Assembly: GCF_025860405.1 (NCBI RefSeq)
Contig: NZ_CP063785.1
Span: 4,278,001-4,342,000, forward strand
Origin: Tolypothrix sp. PCC 7712
GTDB lineage: Bacteria; Cyanobacteriota; Cyanobacteriia; Cyanobacteriales; Nostocaceae
DNA: 64,000 nt
Direction: 5' to 3'
Each line of letters begins with the position of its first letter. The first letter of the stretch is position 1. The notes beneath the pieces are model-generated. The model was given only the letters and a program-made list of their open reading frames with translations, was not told the DNA's origin and did not search any database. The translations under genes were made by a program, and so were the position numbers. Of the stretch, positions 33,544-42,500 are shown piece after piece.

Positions 33544-35418
33544 ATGAGTTTAAGACGTATTGGTGTATTACCGGGAATTGTAGCAATTGGTTTTGTCATA
33601 GCAGCACGAATGCTAGGTTCATTGCAATCATTGGAACTGGCTGCATACGATACGTTTATGCGTTTGCGTCCAAATGAACCTATAGATGAAAGAATTTTGA
33701 TTGTTGGAATTAACGAAGAGGATATTCAAAAATTAAAAAAATATCCAGTTCCCGATGGAGAAATTGCTAAGTTATTACGAACATTACAAAGTTATCAACC
33801 TGCTGCGGTTGGGCTAGATATTTATAGAGATATACCTGTTGAACCAGGACATAAGGAATTAGCTAGCGTCTTTAAAGAGATGAAAAATTTGGTTGGTGTG
33901 GAAAAGATTTTGCATGATATTGTAAATCCTCCTTTGAATTTACCACAAGATCAAGTAGGATTTGTCGATGCTCCTGTTGATAGAAGCGGTACACAAAGAC
34001 GTACTTTATTGGCTGCACCAAATCATAAAAATGAATGGCGACTTTCTTTATCGCTTAAATTAGCAGATATTTATTTGAAAACAAAAGGGATTGAATTGAA
34101 AGAAGAGGAAACTCCGAGTAAAGAATACATTATGAAGTTTAATTCCACGAAAATTCCGTCATTATTACCAAATTCTGGTAGCTATATTTCTGAGGATAAT
34201 GGTGGATATCAGACACTAATAAATTTTCGCAGTAATCATAAACCTTTTCGCATAGTTTCCCTTGGAGACATCAACAATCGAAAAGTGAATCATAGTTGGA
34301 TTCACAATAAAATAGTACTAATTGGTATTACTACTTCTAGTGTCAAGGATTATATTTTTTCTAATACTATAAAAAATCAAGATAATTCATTGATTTACGG
34401 CATCGAAATACATGCTCATGTCACTAGTCAACTTATAAGTGCAGTTTTAAACAAAAGACCTTTCATCAACTATTGGAATGAGATTTGGGAATATATTTGG
34501 ATAATTACTTGGGGATGCTTGAGTATTACCTTAGGGCGAAAATTACGTTCTCCATTAATACTTATTTTTTATGTATTTATCACAATTATTACTTTCATAA
34601 TAGCGTGTTATTTGTTAATATTTAAAGGCTTGTGGGTTCCATTTGTTCCACCATTTTTGATATTGACTGTTAATGGTTTTGCTACAGTATTAGCAGCAAT
34701 TGATAGAAATGAAGCAAGTTTACGAGTACAGATTCAGGAACGTCAACTAGTGATTAATACGGTTGAGAAAACATTTAATATTATCCATAATGGCCCACTA
34801 CAAACTATTGCTCGAATGCTTAGGCAAGCCGAAGATAATCAAGAAATATCTACAGACATATTTTTATCAGAACTGGGTAAACTTAATCAAGAATTGCGAA
34901 GTGTTTATAGATTAGTTAAGCAAGAAAGCTTTATGGGGGGCAATCGTTTTTATCTCAATCAACAAAAAGAAGTTGATTTAAAAAAATCTCTTCATGAAGT
35001 CCTTAATGAAGTGTATATTGATGTTTTTGATAGAGATTTTCCCTACTTTGCTGCAATTAAATTTAATGTAGTAAGTTTTAAACCTCTTGATGAAAAAAAC
35101 TTGACTCTCGAACTCAGACATAGTATTTGTCGTTTTCTAGAAGAAGCACTATGTAATGTTGGTAAATACGCGATAAATGCTACGAAGGTAGAGATTATTT
35201 GTGATTGCAAGCAGGGGAAAAATATAATAAGAGTTACAGACAACGGTTTAGGACTTGATGGAGTTACTAACTCATCTCATCAAGGATTTGGAACCCAGCA
35301 AGCAATGACTTTAGCTAAACAGTTGGGTGGAAAATTTGAACGTGTTGCTAATTCTCCAAAAGGAACAATTTGCCAACTTACTTGGTCATCAAAAAAAATC
35401 TGGCTGTGGAAATGGTAG
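33544..35418 (+). CDS. CHASE2-domain sensor histidine kinase
   Basis: 624 residues. A first membrane helix (about 7-27), an extracytoplasmic CHASE2 domain (about 28-310), and three membrane helices (about 315-388) lead to a coiled linker. The phospho-acceptor is H415 (IIHNGPLQTIARML), followed by an HATPase with the N-box EEALCNVGKYA and a G-box TDNGLGLDG. The DHp phrase resembles NarL-type (HisKA_3-like) kinases, which fits the LuxR-type regulator encoded just before. CHASE2 senses an unknown periplasmic ligand. The gene lies 39 bases after the response regulator. Confidence 0.92.
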   Translation: MSLRRIGVLPGIVAIGFVIAARMLGSLQSLELAAYDTFMRLRPNEPIDERILIVGINEEDIQKLKKYPVPDGEIAKLLRTLQSYQPAAVGLDIYRDIPVEPGHKELASVFKEMKNLVGVEKILHDIVNPPLNLPQDQVGFVDAPVDRSGTQRRTLLAAPNHKNEWRLSLSLKLADIYLKTKGIELKEEETPSKEYIMKFNSTKIPSLLPNSGSYISEDNGGYQTLINFRSNHKPFRIVSLGDINNRKVNHSWIHNKIVLIGITTSSVKDYIFSNTIKNQDNSLIYGIEIHAHVTSQLISAVLNKRPFINYWNEIWEYIWIITWGCLSITLGRKLRSPLILIFYVFITIITFIIACYLLIFKGLWVPFVPPFLILTVNGFATVLAAIDRNEASLRVQIQERQLVINTVEKTFNIIHNGPLQTIARMLRQAEDNQEISTDIFLSELGKLNQELRSVYRLVKQESFMGGNRFYLNQQKEVDLKKSLHEVLNEVYIDVFDRDFPYFAAIKFNVVSFKPLDEKNLTLELRHSICRFLEEALCNVGKYAINATKVEIICDCKQGKNIIRVTDNGLGLDGVTNSSHQGFGTQQAMTLAKQLGGKFERVANSPKGTICQLTWSSKKIWLWKW

Positions 35419-35512
35419 AGGAGTAATAATTCATTCTGGGGATGTCTATCGTAGTATGAATCTCTTGCCTAGTACAATAAGAGATTGATTTAAGATTAAC
35501 TAATTTTTGTAA

Positions 35513-35530
35513 TTGGCATTTTCATGCCAA
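35513..35530. promoter_or_regulatory. Palindrome TTGGCAT-N4-ATGCCAA upstream of DUF928 gene
   Basis: Perfect 7-base arms and a 4-base spacer, 117 bases upstream of the DUF928 start. Similar in half-site and spacing to the site at 31844-31859, so the two may be bound by one regulator. Confidence 0.4.
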
Positions 35531-35646
35531 AGATGTTGCATTTTCTCGTCATTAATTAGGAAGAAATATCTAATTACTTATAAATGCTTTAGTTGTATTC
35601 TATTTAGAAGTACATAATGTGTCATCATTCTTAACTACAAGCCGCG

Positions 35647-36420
35647 ATGAATAAAAATTATTTATCCAAAAAATATTGGATGACTAAACTAGCATTATCT
35701 TTGTTTCTCCTATGTTTTTTCTTCCTGACAAGTATAGTATTTGCAAATACTACAAAAGGGCCGACATACCCTACTCGTCCACAAAATCCAACTATCGGAA
35801 ATGGAAATAGAGGAGGATGTAATGCTGATACAACAGCAACCCTAACAGTCCTTAATTCTATTTATGGAAAAACCGTTTCTACTCAACCAGTATTTTCTTG
35901 GTTTGTACCTGATACTCAACCATACCCGATGGAATTGTATCTTTATGAATATAGTGAAAAGGGTAAAGGGAAAGAGATTTTCGAGCAAATTCCTTTACAA
36001 AGCAAATCAGGAATTATGAATTATCTTTTTCCAAAAGAGAAGGGTAGTTTATCTATTGGGAAAAAATATATTTGGCAAATAGCGTTTCTGTGTGACAATA
36101 AGAACCCAATTAAAAATGTAATTGCAGAAGCAGTTTTTGAGGTTATCAATATTCCAATCAGCTTAAAAATTCAACTCAATCAGGCAAAAAGTAATAGAGA
36201 GAGAGCAGAATTATATGCTAAATTTGGTTTTTGGTATGATGCTCTAGCCGAAATAGATGATGACCATAAAAATAGAGAATTTAAATTAAATTTGTTAGAA
36301 AAAATCACACAGTCTGAAATCCAAGGAGCAAATAGTTTACAGGGTATTAGCAAGAAAGAACTAGAAGATCAAGCTAAACGACTTCAATTAGTTATCGATG
36401 TAGAAAAACAGAAGCGATAA
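35647..36420 (+). CDS. DUF928 exported protein
   Basis: 257 residues with an N-terminal signal or anchor (LALSLFLLCFFFLTSIVFA). The mature part has the DUF928 signs: a Pro-rich start (GPTYPTRPQNPT), GGCNADTTATLTVL, QPVFSWFVPD and a late KIWQ-like strand followed by helical TPR-like repeats (NRERAELYAKFGFWYDALAEI). Function of DUF928 is unknown; such genes are often found near CHASE2, CHAT and TPS genes in cyanobacteria, as here. It is convergent with the CHAT gene, whose stop is 33 bases away. Confidence 0.82.
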   Translation: MNKNYLSKKYWMTKLALSLFLLCFFFLTSIVFANTTKGPTYPTRPQNPTIGNGNRGGCNADTTATLTVLNSIYGKTVSTQPVFSWFVPDTQPYPMELYLYEYSEKGKGKEIFEQIPLQSKSGIMNYLFPKEKGSLSIGKKYIWQIAFLCDNKNPIKNVIAEAVFEVINIPISLKIQLNQAKSNRERAELYAKFGFWYDALAEIDDDHKNREFKLNLLEKITQSEIQGANSLQGISKKELEDQAKRLQLVIDVEKQKR

Positions 36421-36452
36421 TAATTTTTGATTTTTGATTATTCTAGGAAACA

Positions 36453-39254
36453 TTACAGCCAGTTACCAATCATTACAAAAGGAGACCAATACCGTGGATG
36501 ATTAAATGTGTTGGCATTTTCATCCACAATAAACTTTATTAGTACAGTTTGCAATGCTTTTGCTTTACTAACCTTAGGACTACGAAGTAATTCATCATAA
36601 AAACCTACAGCTACTTGTCCTGCGATCCCATCATTAATCATCCAAAGAGAAGCTAAAGCGCTTTTTGCTCCCGCTTGTACTGCAACACCTCCTAATCCTA
36701 AAGTAGAACGATTATCTCCTGTGGCTGTTTCACAAGCCGTCAAAGTTAATAATTCTAACAGTTCGGTATTACGAGCAAATCTACGAATTATTTTATCTAA
36801 TTCGTTGAAGGTAATTTTATTGTTATCTCCCGTAACGATAAAAGTGTCTTCTGGTCTAATACCAAATTGCCCATGAGTTGCTATATGAATAATAGGGTAA
36901 GAATCTCTCTTGAGTTCTTCTTCCAAGTTGTCATATGTAAATTTAGGGTCTAACAATTGTTTTCCCGATATCTTCTTTCTAATTTCTTCTACTTCTTCGA
37001 CTACATTAGAAAGTGCCTTAAATCGTTGACCATTTACCTCAGCTTCTTGGCTTAAACCTAAAGCTAGTACCCGTAAATTTCGACGATTCATTGGTTCTGC
37101 TTTAGTCAAAGTCAAACTAGGGATTGTCGCAATGGCATATCGCTGAATTAAAAACTGCTTACCGTCATGAAGTGCTGCCATCGGCACATTTCGTAAAACA
37201 CCATCTTGGATAAAGACTAAAGTGTCAATATGATTTTCATGATTTTCTTGCTGTAAGAATTTAAATTTGCCAATCATCCAATCGTAAATGTTTTTAGCAA
37301 ATTTATTATTAAACTCACCTCTGCCTGTTAAATTTTGTATATTAATACGAAATTGATCAATTTCCTTTTCAACTTCTTCACGTTTTTTGGGATACCATCC
37401 CAAACTACTTGTACCATCTGGAAGGGTTAAAATTATTGCTGTCTTATCTTCTAAAATAAAGGTACTAATAAAAGCTGTATTCTTCAAATTTTTCTGGGAT
37501 TCAACAATAAATTTATTTACAAAATTCTCTGCTGAAATATCCTGCAAGTTATTTCTACTTTGATTGAAAGCTGGAAAATTACAATCATCACCAAAATAGT
37601 TTTGTAATTCCGCTAATTTTAAAGAATCAATAGTCTTAAGAATAGAACTGAAATCACTTTTATCGTCTTTAGGCTCAATAGATTTACCTGATGCTTCAAC
37701 TGATGTCTCCAAGCTGAGTTTCATTGCAACTAAATCGCGGTAAATTGGCTCGATACTATCTCGGAAGTCAAATTGAATATCTCGATTTGCTGTTAAAATA
37801 TCAGCACGGGTGCTTCCTTCTAATGTATTAATTGCTCGCTCGTAAGCTTTAATTGCTTCTTCTGTCTGGTTTTGCGCCTTAAGAATACGTCCAATTTGCC
37901 ACTCCCACAAATACAAGCTATCTGGAGACTTTGCAGTTTCTGCTGCGACTCTGGCTTTTTCGGTAAATGCGATCGCACTTCCATATTCTTGACGACATTC
38001 GTACATATAACCCTTTTCTCCTAATGCAAATGACTCCGCACGACTATCTTTCAGGCTTTGGGCAATATTAATAGCATCATCGAGTAGTTCTTCAGCTTGC
38101 TTATCAAAATTTGATGCTATACATTTTCTCGCTGTTGATTTTTGCAAATTGATTAAATTGATGGTCGTATATACTCGTTCTCGATTTCGGGGTAAATCTT
38201 TTAAGATATTATTCCCTTGCTCTAATAATTTTTTAATTTCTTGGGAAGGATTAATTTTATTAAGTGTGTTATCAGTATCTAGAATTTCTTTAAATTCTTC
38301 TTGTTCTAAAGTTTTGTATAGATGACCTAAGCTTTCTATTGCTTTAATTTCAGATTTTTTATCTGATTGAATTTGAGCATTTGTCAGGCTTTGCTGTAAA
38401 TGAATATGTGCTTTTTTTATTTCTTCCTTGGCATATTGTTTAAATTTGGAAGTATCATTAAAGCTTCCGACTGGACTCAAAGCACGACGGTAGTTTAATA
38501 AAGCTTTTTGTAAATAAGTGTTACCTAGACTATTGTTGAGTGAAGTAAAATAAACAGGATTTTTCTTTTCTTTTTCTTTTGCTTTCTTTAAACCAGATTC
38601 AAGATAGTAAATTGCCTTTTCGTAATCGTCTGTTCCTGTTAGTCGATAGGCATCACCTAAAGTACCTAAAATAGCTATTTCTAAACTAGTGTCTTGGGCA
38701 AATTGCAAAATACTATTTTTTGTACAGTTCTCATTATTATCTTTTTGTTTCTTCTTGTCCTCATTATTATCATTTTCTTCAGGATTACACAAAAGCGCGA
38801 TCGCCTTTTTTGGTTGTCCGATACTGCTGTATACTTGCGCTAACTCAGTTGTGGCGCTAGCGATTTTTTCTTCTCTGTGCTGACTGCTTTGAAGTTTTCG
38901 ATATAAGCTAATAACTTGCTCCCAATTGGTAATTGCTGCTTCTGTGTGACCGATTTGTGGATATGCTCTCGCTAAATTTTCTCGCACAATAGCTTCGCTA
39001 ACAGGGTTTTGATGGTTTTTGTAGAATTTTAGCGCTTCGTTCCAAAAGTCGATCGCTTGTTGAAAATTTCCTAAACGATAACTATCGATACCTTTTTGAA
39101 CTAGTTGACTTGAGTTACTATTTTGTGCTGTTGCGACTTCCCCTAGTTGCACCTGTAAATTTGTGGATGATAACTGACCCAACCATAGAGAAAGAGTAAA
39201 GCCGATTCCGCAGAATAATGCTATCAATCTATGTTTCTGATATCGGCTTGACAC
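36453..39254 (-). CDS. Exported TPR-CHAT domain protein (caspase-like fold)
   Basis: 933 residues from a GTG at 39254 with AGGAG seven bases upstream. The N-terminus (LIALFCGIGFTLSLWLG) is a signal sequence or anchor, so the protein is likely outside the cytoplasm. Residues about 50-500 hold TPR repeats (LGNFQQAIDFWNEAL and others). The C-terminal CHAT domain (about 620-930) keeps the catalytic pair: His in IIHIATHGQFG and Cys in TLTACETATGDN. CHAT is a caspase-related protease family; substrate unknown. It is divergent from the TpsA gene (266-base gap) and convergent with DUF928, which suggests a link to the exoprotein system. Confidence 0.9.
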   Translation of the reverse strand: MSSRYQKHRLIALFCGIGFTLSLWLGQLSSTNLQVQLGEVATAQNSNSSQLVQKGIDSYRLGNFQQAIDFWNEALKFYKNHQNPVSEAIVRENLARAYPQIGHTEAAITNWEQVISLYRKLQSSQHREEKIASATTELAQVYSSIGQPKKAIALLCNPEENDNNEDKKKQKDNNENCTKNSILQFAQDTSLEIAILGTLGDAYRLTGTDDYEKAIYYLESGLKKAKEKEKKNPVYFTSLNNSLGNTYLQKALLNYRRALSPVGSFNDTSKFKQYAKEEIKKAHIHLQQSLTNAQIQSDKKSEIKAIESLGHLYKTLEQEEFKEILDTDNTLNKINPSQEIKKLLEQGNNILKDLPRNRERVYTTINLINLQKSTARKCIASNFDKQAEELLDDAINIAQSLKDSRAESFALGEKGYMYECRQEYGSAIAFTEKARVAAETAKSPDSLYLWEWQIGRILKAQNQTEEAIKAYERAINTLEGSTRADILTANRDIQFDFRDSIEPIYRDLVAMKLSLETSVEASGKSIEPKDDKSDFSSILKTIDSLKLAELQNYFGDDCNFPAFNQSRNNLQDISAENFVNKFIVESQKNLKNTAFISTFILEDKTAIILTLPDGTSSLGWYPKKREEVEKEIDQFRINIQNLTGRGEFNNKFAKNIYDWMIGKFKFLQQENHENHIDTLVFIQDGVLRNVPMAALHDGKQFLIQRYAIATIPSLTLTKAEPMNRRNLRVLALGLSQEAEVNGQRFKALSNVVEEVEEIRKKISGKQLLDPKFTYDNLEEELKRDSYPIIHIATHGQFGIRPEDTFIVTGDNNKITFNELDKIIRRFARNTELLELLTLTACETATGDNRSTLGLGGVAVQAGAKSALASLWMINDGIAGQVAVGFYDELLRSPKVSKAKALQTVLIKFIVDENANTFNHPRYWSPFVMIGNWL

Positions 39255-39459
39255 GGGTTAACTCCTGTAGCTGATTGTGGTTTGAAAATTCTGTGCAGAG
39301 ATAAAATATACACACCTCACAGAAGGCTTTAATTCAATAGACTACCAAAAAGCTTGTCACTAGAAAATCATGAATCCTTAGCTACTGAGTTATCAAAAAA
39401 GATGACGTAAGTAAAATTAGATATTCTAGTGTTTTACAGAGTACACACATGATAATCTG

Positions 39460-39485
39460 AGAAATGGAATCAGTATAAATACAGG
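39460..39485 (+). promoter_or_regulatory. Upstream element shared with the second TpsA gene
   Basis: The segment aatcagtataaatacaggtt lies 35 bases before the GTG start of the first TpsA gene; the second has aatcagtgtaaatactagtt at the same relative place (46180-46205). The taaata core could be a -10 box. Function not shown. Confidence 0.4.
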
Positions 39486-39520
39486 TTGAGCGATCGCGCT
39501 TTGCTCTAGAGCTTTGAGTC

Positions 39521-42500
39521 GTGGGAGTGGGGAAAGTGAAAAAACTAGGCAGGGGTAGAAAAGTTAAGCGATCGCATTGTAGTGCAAAAAAAGCATCGCC
39601 TACTTCGGTTTTGTTGGGATGCTTGGGTGCGTTAGCGAAGCTTTCCTGGGGAATCGCACAGTTTACCGTTGGAATTGCCGCTTTCATCAGTCCAGCTTTG
39701 GCTCAAAGTAACATAGTACCGGATAATACATTGGGTTTTGAGGCTTCTGGGGTAATCTTCAACTTTAACGGCACTCCTAACGAGGTTATTGACGGTGGAG
39801 CGCAACGGGGACAGAATTTATTCCACAGTTTCCGAGAGTTTAATGTTGGCGAAAATCGAGGTGCTTATTTCCAGGTTTTCGATCCAAACATTCAGAATAT
39901 TTTGGCACGGGTAACGGGAAGCAATCGCTCGGAGATTTTAGGTACTTTGGGGACTATTCAAATAATTGATAGCAATTTTTTCCGTACCAACGCCAACTTA
40001 TTTTTGATGAATCCCAATGGTATTGTGTTTGGGGAAAATGCTCGTCTAGATGTCGATGCTTCGTTTGTGGCGACAACCGCTAACGGGATTCAATTTGGAA
40101 ATCAAGGAAGTTTTAGTGCGACAAATCCCCAGACACCTGGGGTATTAACTATTAACCCATCGGCTTTGTTTTTTAATCAGATTAATCAAATTGGGACGAT
40201 AGAAAATCGAGGATTATTACGAGTTCCCAACGGTGCAAGTTTATTACTTGTAGGTGGTGAAGTTCGTTTAGATGGAGGTATTTTAGCGGCGTTTGGTGGA
40301 AGGGTAGAGTTAGGTGGATTAGCTGATGCAGGGAGTGTAGGCGTAGATTTTGCTAGCCAAGGATTAAAATTACAATTTCCAGAACTAGGGCAAAAAGCGG
40401 ATGTTTCTCTGGTTAATACTTCGATAATTGATGTTTCGGCTAACGGTGGTGGAGATATAGCAATCAACGCTCGAAATTTAAATATTTTGACAGATAGCCA
40501 CATTTTTGCAGGAATTGATGGTGGTTTTGGTTCAGTAAATACTCAGGCTGGTGATATCACTATAAATGCTTCAGATACTGTTAGGATTGAATCTGATAGT
40601 TCTATCCGCAGTGATGTTAGTCCAGATGAAACGGGTAATGGCGGCAATATAAACATCAAATCTACCTCGTTGTTTGTACTGGGCGGTTCAAGTTTAATAA
40701 GTAGAACCTCTGGAATTGGAAATGCTGGTAACATCAACATAAATGCTCTAGATCGCATTGTATTTAGTGGTGATGACACGACTGTTGATAGTGGTGTGCG
40801 GCTAACTGGTAGGGGTAAGGGAGGCAATATTAGCATTTCCACTAATACCTTGGAAATGTTGGATGGCGCTCAATTAATTACTCCTGTACTTGGTGTTGGA
40901 GATGGAGGAAATATTGTAATTGAGGCTAGCGATCGCGTTTCTCTCACGGGTAATAAGGCAACAAATTTTAGCAATACAGCCATCTTTAGTAGCTTGGGTG
41001 GAAATGATAATTCACAAGCAGAGGGTAAGGGAGGTGATATTCGCATCTCTACCAATATTCTTGAACTATCTAATGATGCCCAAATGAGTTCTAGTACGTT
41101 TGGTATTGGCGATGCAGGCAATATCATAATAGAGGCACGCGATCGCGCAACATTTAAGGGTGATGACACCGTTGTTGCTAGTCGTGTGGAACGAACTGGT
41201 AGAGGCAAGGGAGGGGATATCCGTATCTCTACTAACATATTGGAATTATTTGATGATGCAACCTTCAATGCTAGTACCCTTAATTTCGGGGATGCAGGCA
41301 ATATTTTGATTGAAGCAGGAGATAGAGCTTTTTTTGATAATGCATATATTTTCAACAGTGTATGGGGAGCAGCAATGGGAAAGGGTGGAGATATTAGCAT
41401 TAATACAGGAAACCTTTTTCTCACAAATGGAGCAGCACTCTCTACCATTACATATGGCAAAGGTGACTCAGGAAATATAACGATTGAAGCTAAAGATAAC
41501 GTCTCTTTGAATAAAGGTGGGTCTTTACTTAGTCAAGTGAGTGAAAATGCTTTAGGCAAGGGAGGAAATATTAATATTTATACTAATTCTCTTTTGTTGA
41601 ATGCAGTACGATTAAATGCTAGTACATCAGGGACAGGTGATGCAGGAAATATTACTATTGATGCACGAGATACTGTATCAGCAGATACAGCAATTATTTC
41701 TAGCAACGTAGAGAAAACAGGCATTGGTAAGGGAGGAGACATTAATATTTCCTCTGCTTCTTTTAGTCTCGTGGATTATGCAATTTTCTTTGCTAGTACT
41801 CTAGGAAATGGTAATGCAGGTGACGTTTTAATTAATGCGCGTGAAGCAACTTCAATAGATACAGGGTATATTTTTACCAGTGTTGAAACGGGAGCTTTTG
41901 GGGAGGGAGGAGATATTAAAATCTCTACAGATAGGCTTTCTTTGACAAATGGAGGAACTTTAGCATCTAGAACTGATGGAACGGGGAAAGCTGGAAATAT
42001 TATTCTTGAAGCAAAAAATAACGTTTTGCTAGATGGCATCAACCCTAATGACAAAAATTTCATAACAGCCATTTCTACTAGCGTTGAAGAAAATGGCATT
42101 GGGCAAGGGGGGAAAATTCATATTGCCACAGGTACATTTTCTTTAACAAATGGAGCGCAATTAATTGCTGTTACTGGAGGACAAGGTGATGCAGGTAATG
42201 TTCAGATTAGCACTTCAGATGCTGTGAATATAGCTGGTAGTACGGCTGCATCTGGTCGTTCTAGCGCAATTTTGACTTTTACTGAGTCTGATAATTCAGG
42301 GGGCAATATAACTGTTGACACTTCAGCTTTCCGTATTTCAGAGGGAGCAGTTTTAGATAGTCGCACAACGGCTGCTGGACGTGGGGGTAACATTACCATA
42401 AATACTAATTCTTTGGAAGCTATTAGCGGCGGGCAATTGCAGGCAAGTACTGACGGCAGTGGACAAGCAGGTGAAATAACTATCAACGCCAATGCTAACA

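Noticed and set aside
40870..41460. Long minus-strand open frames within the TpsA genes (also 42202-42579, 43609-44013, 47209-47568)
   Set aside because: They mirror the repeated, Gly/Asn/Ile-rich coding strand and show the same low-complexity pattern; they have no start signals and overlap a clear gene.
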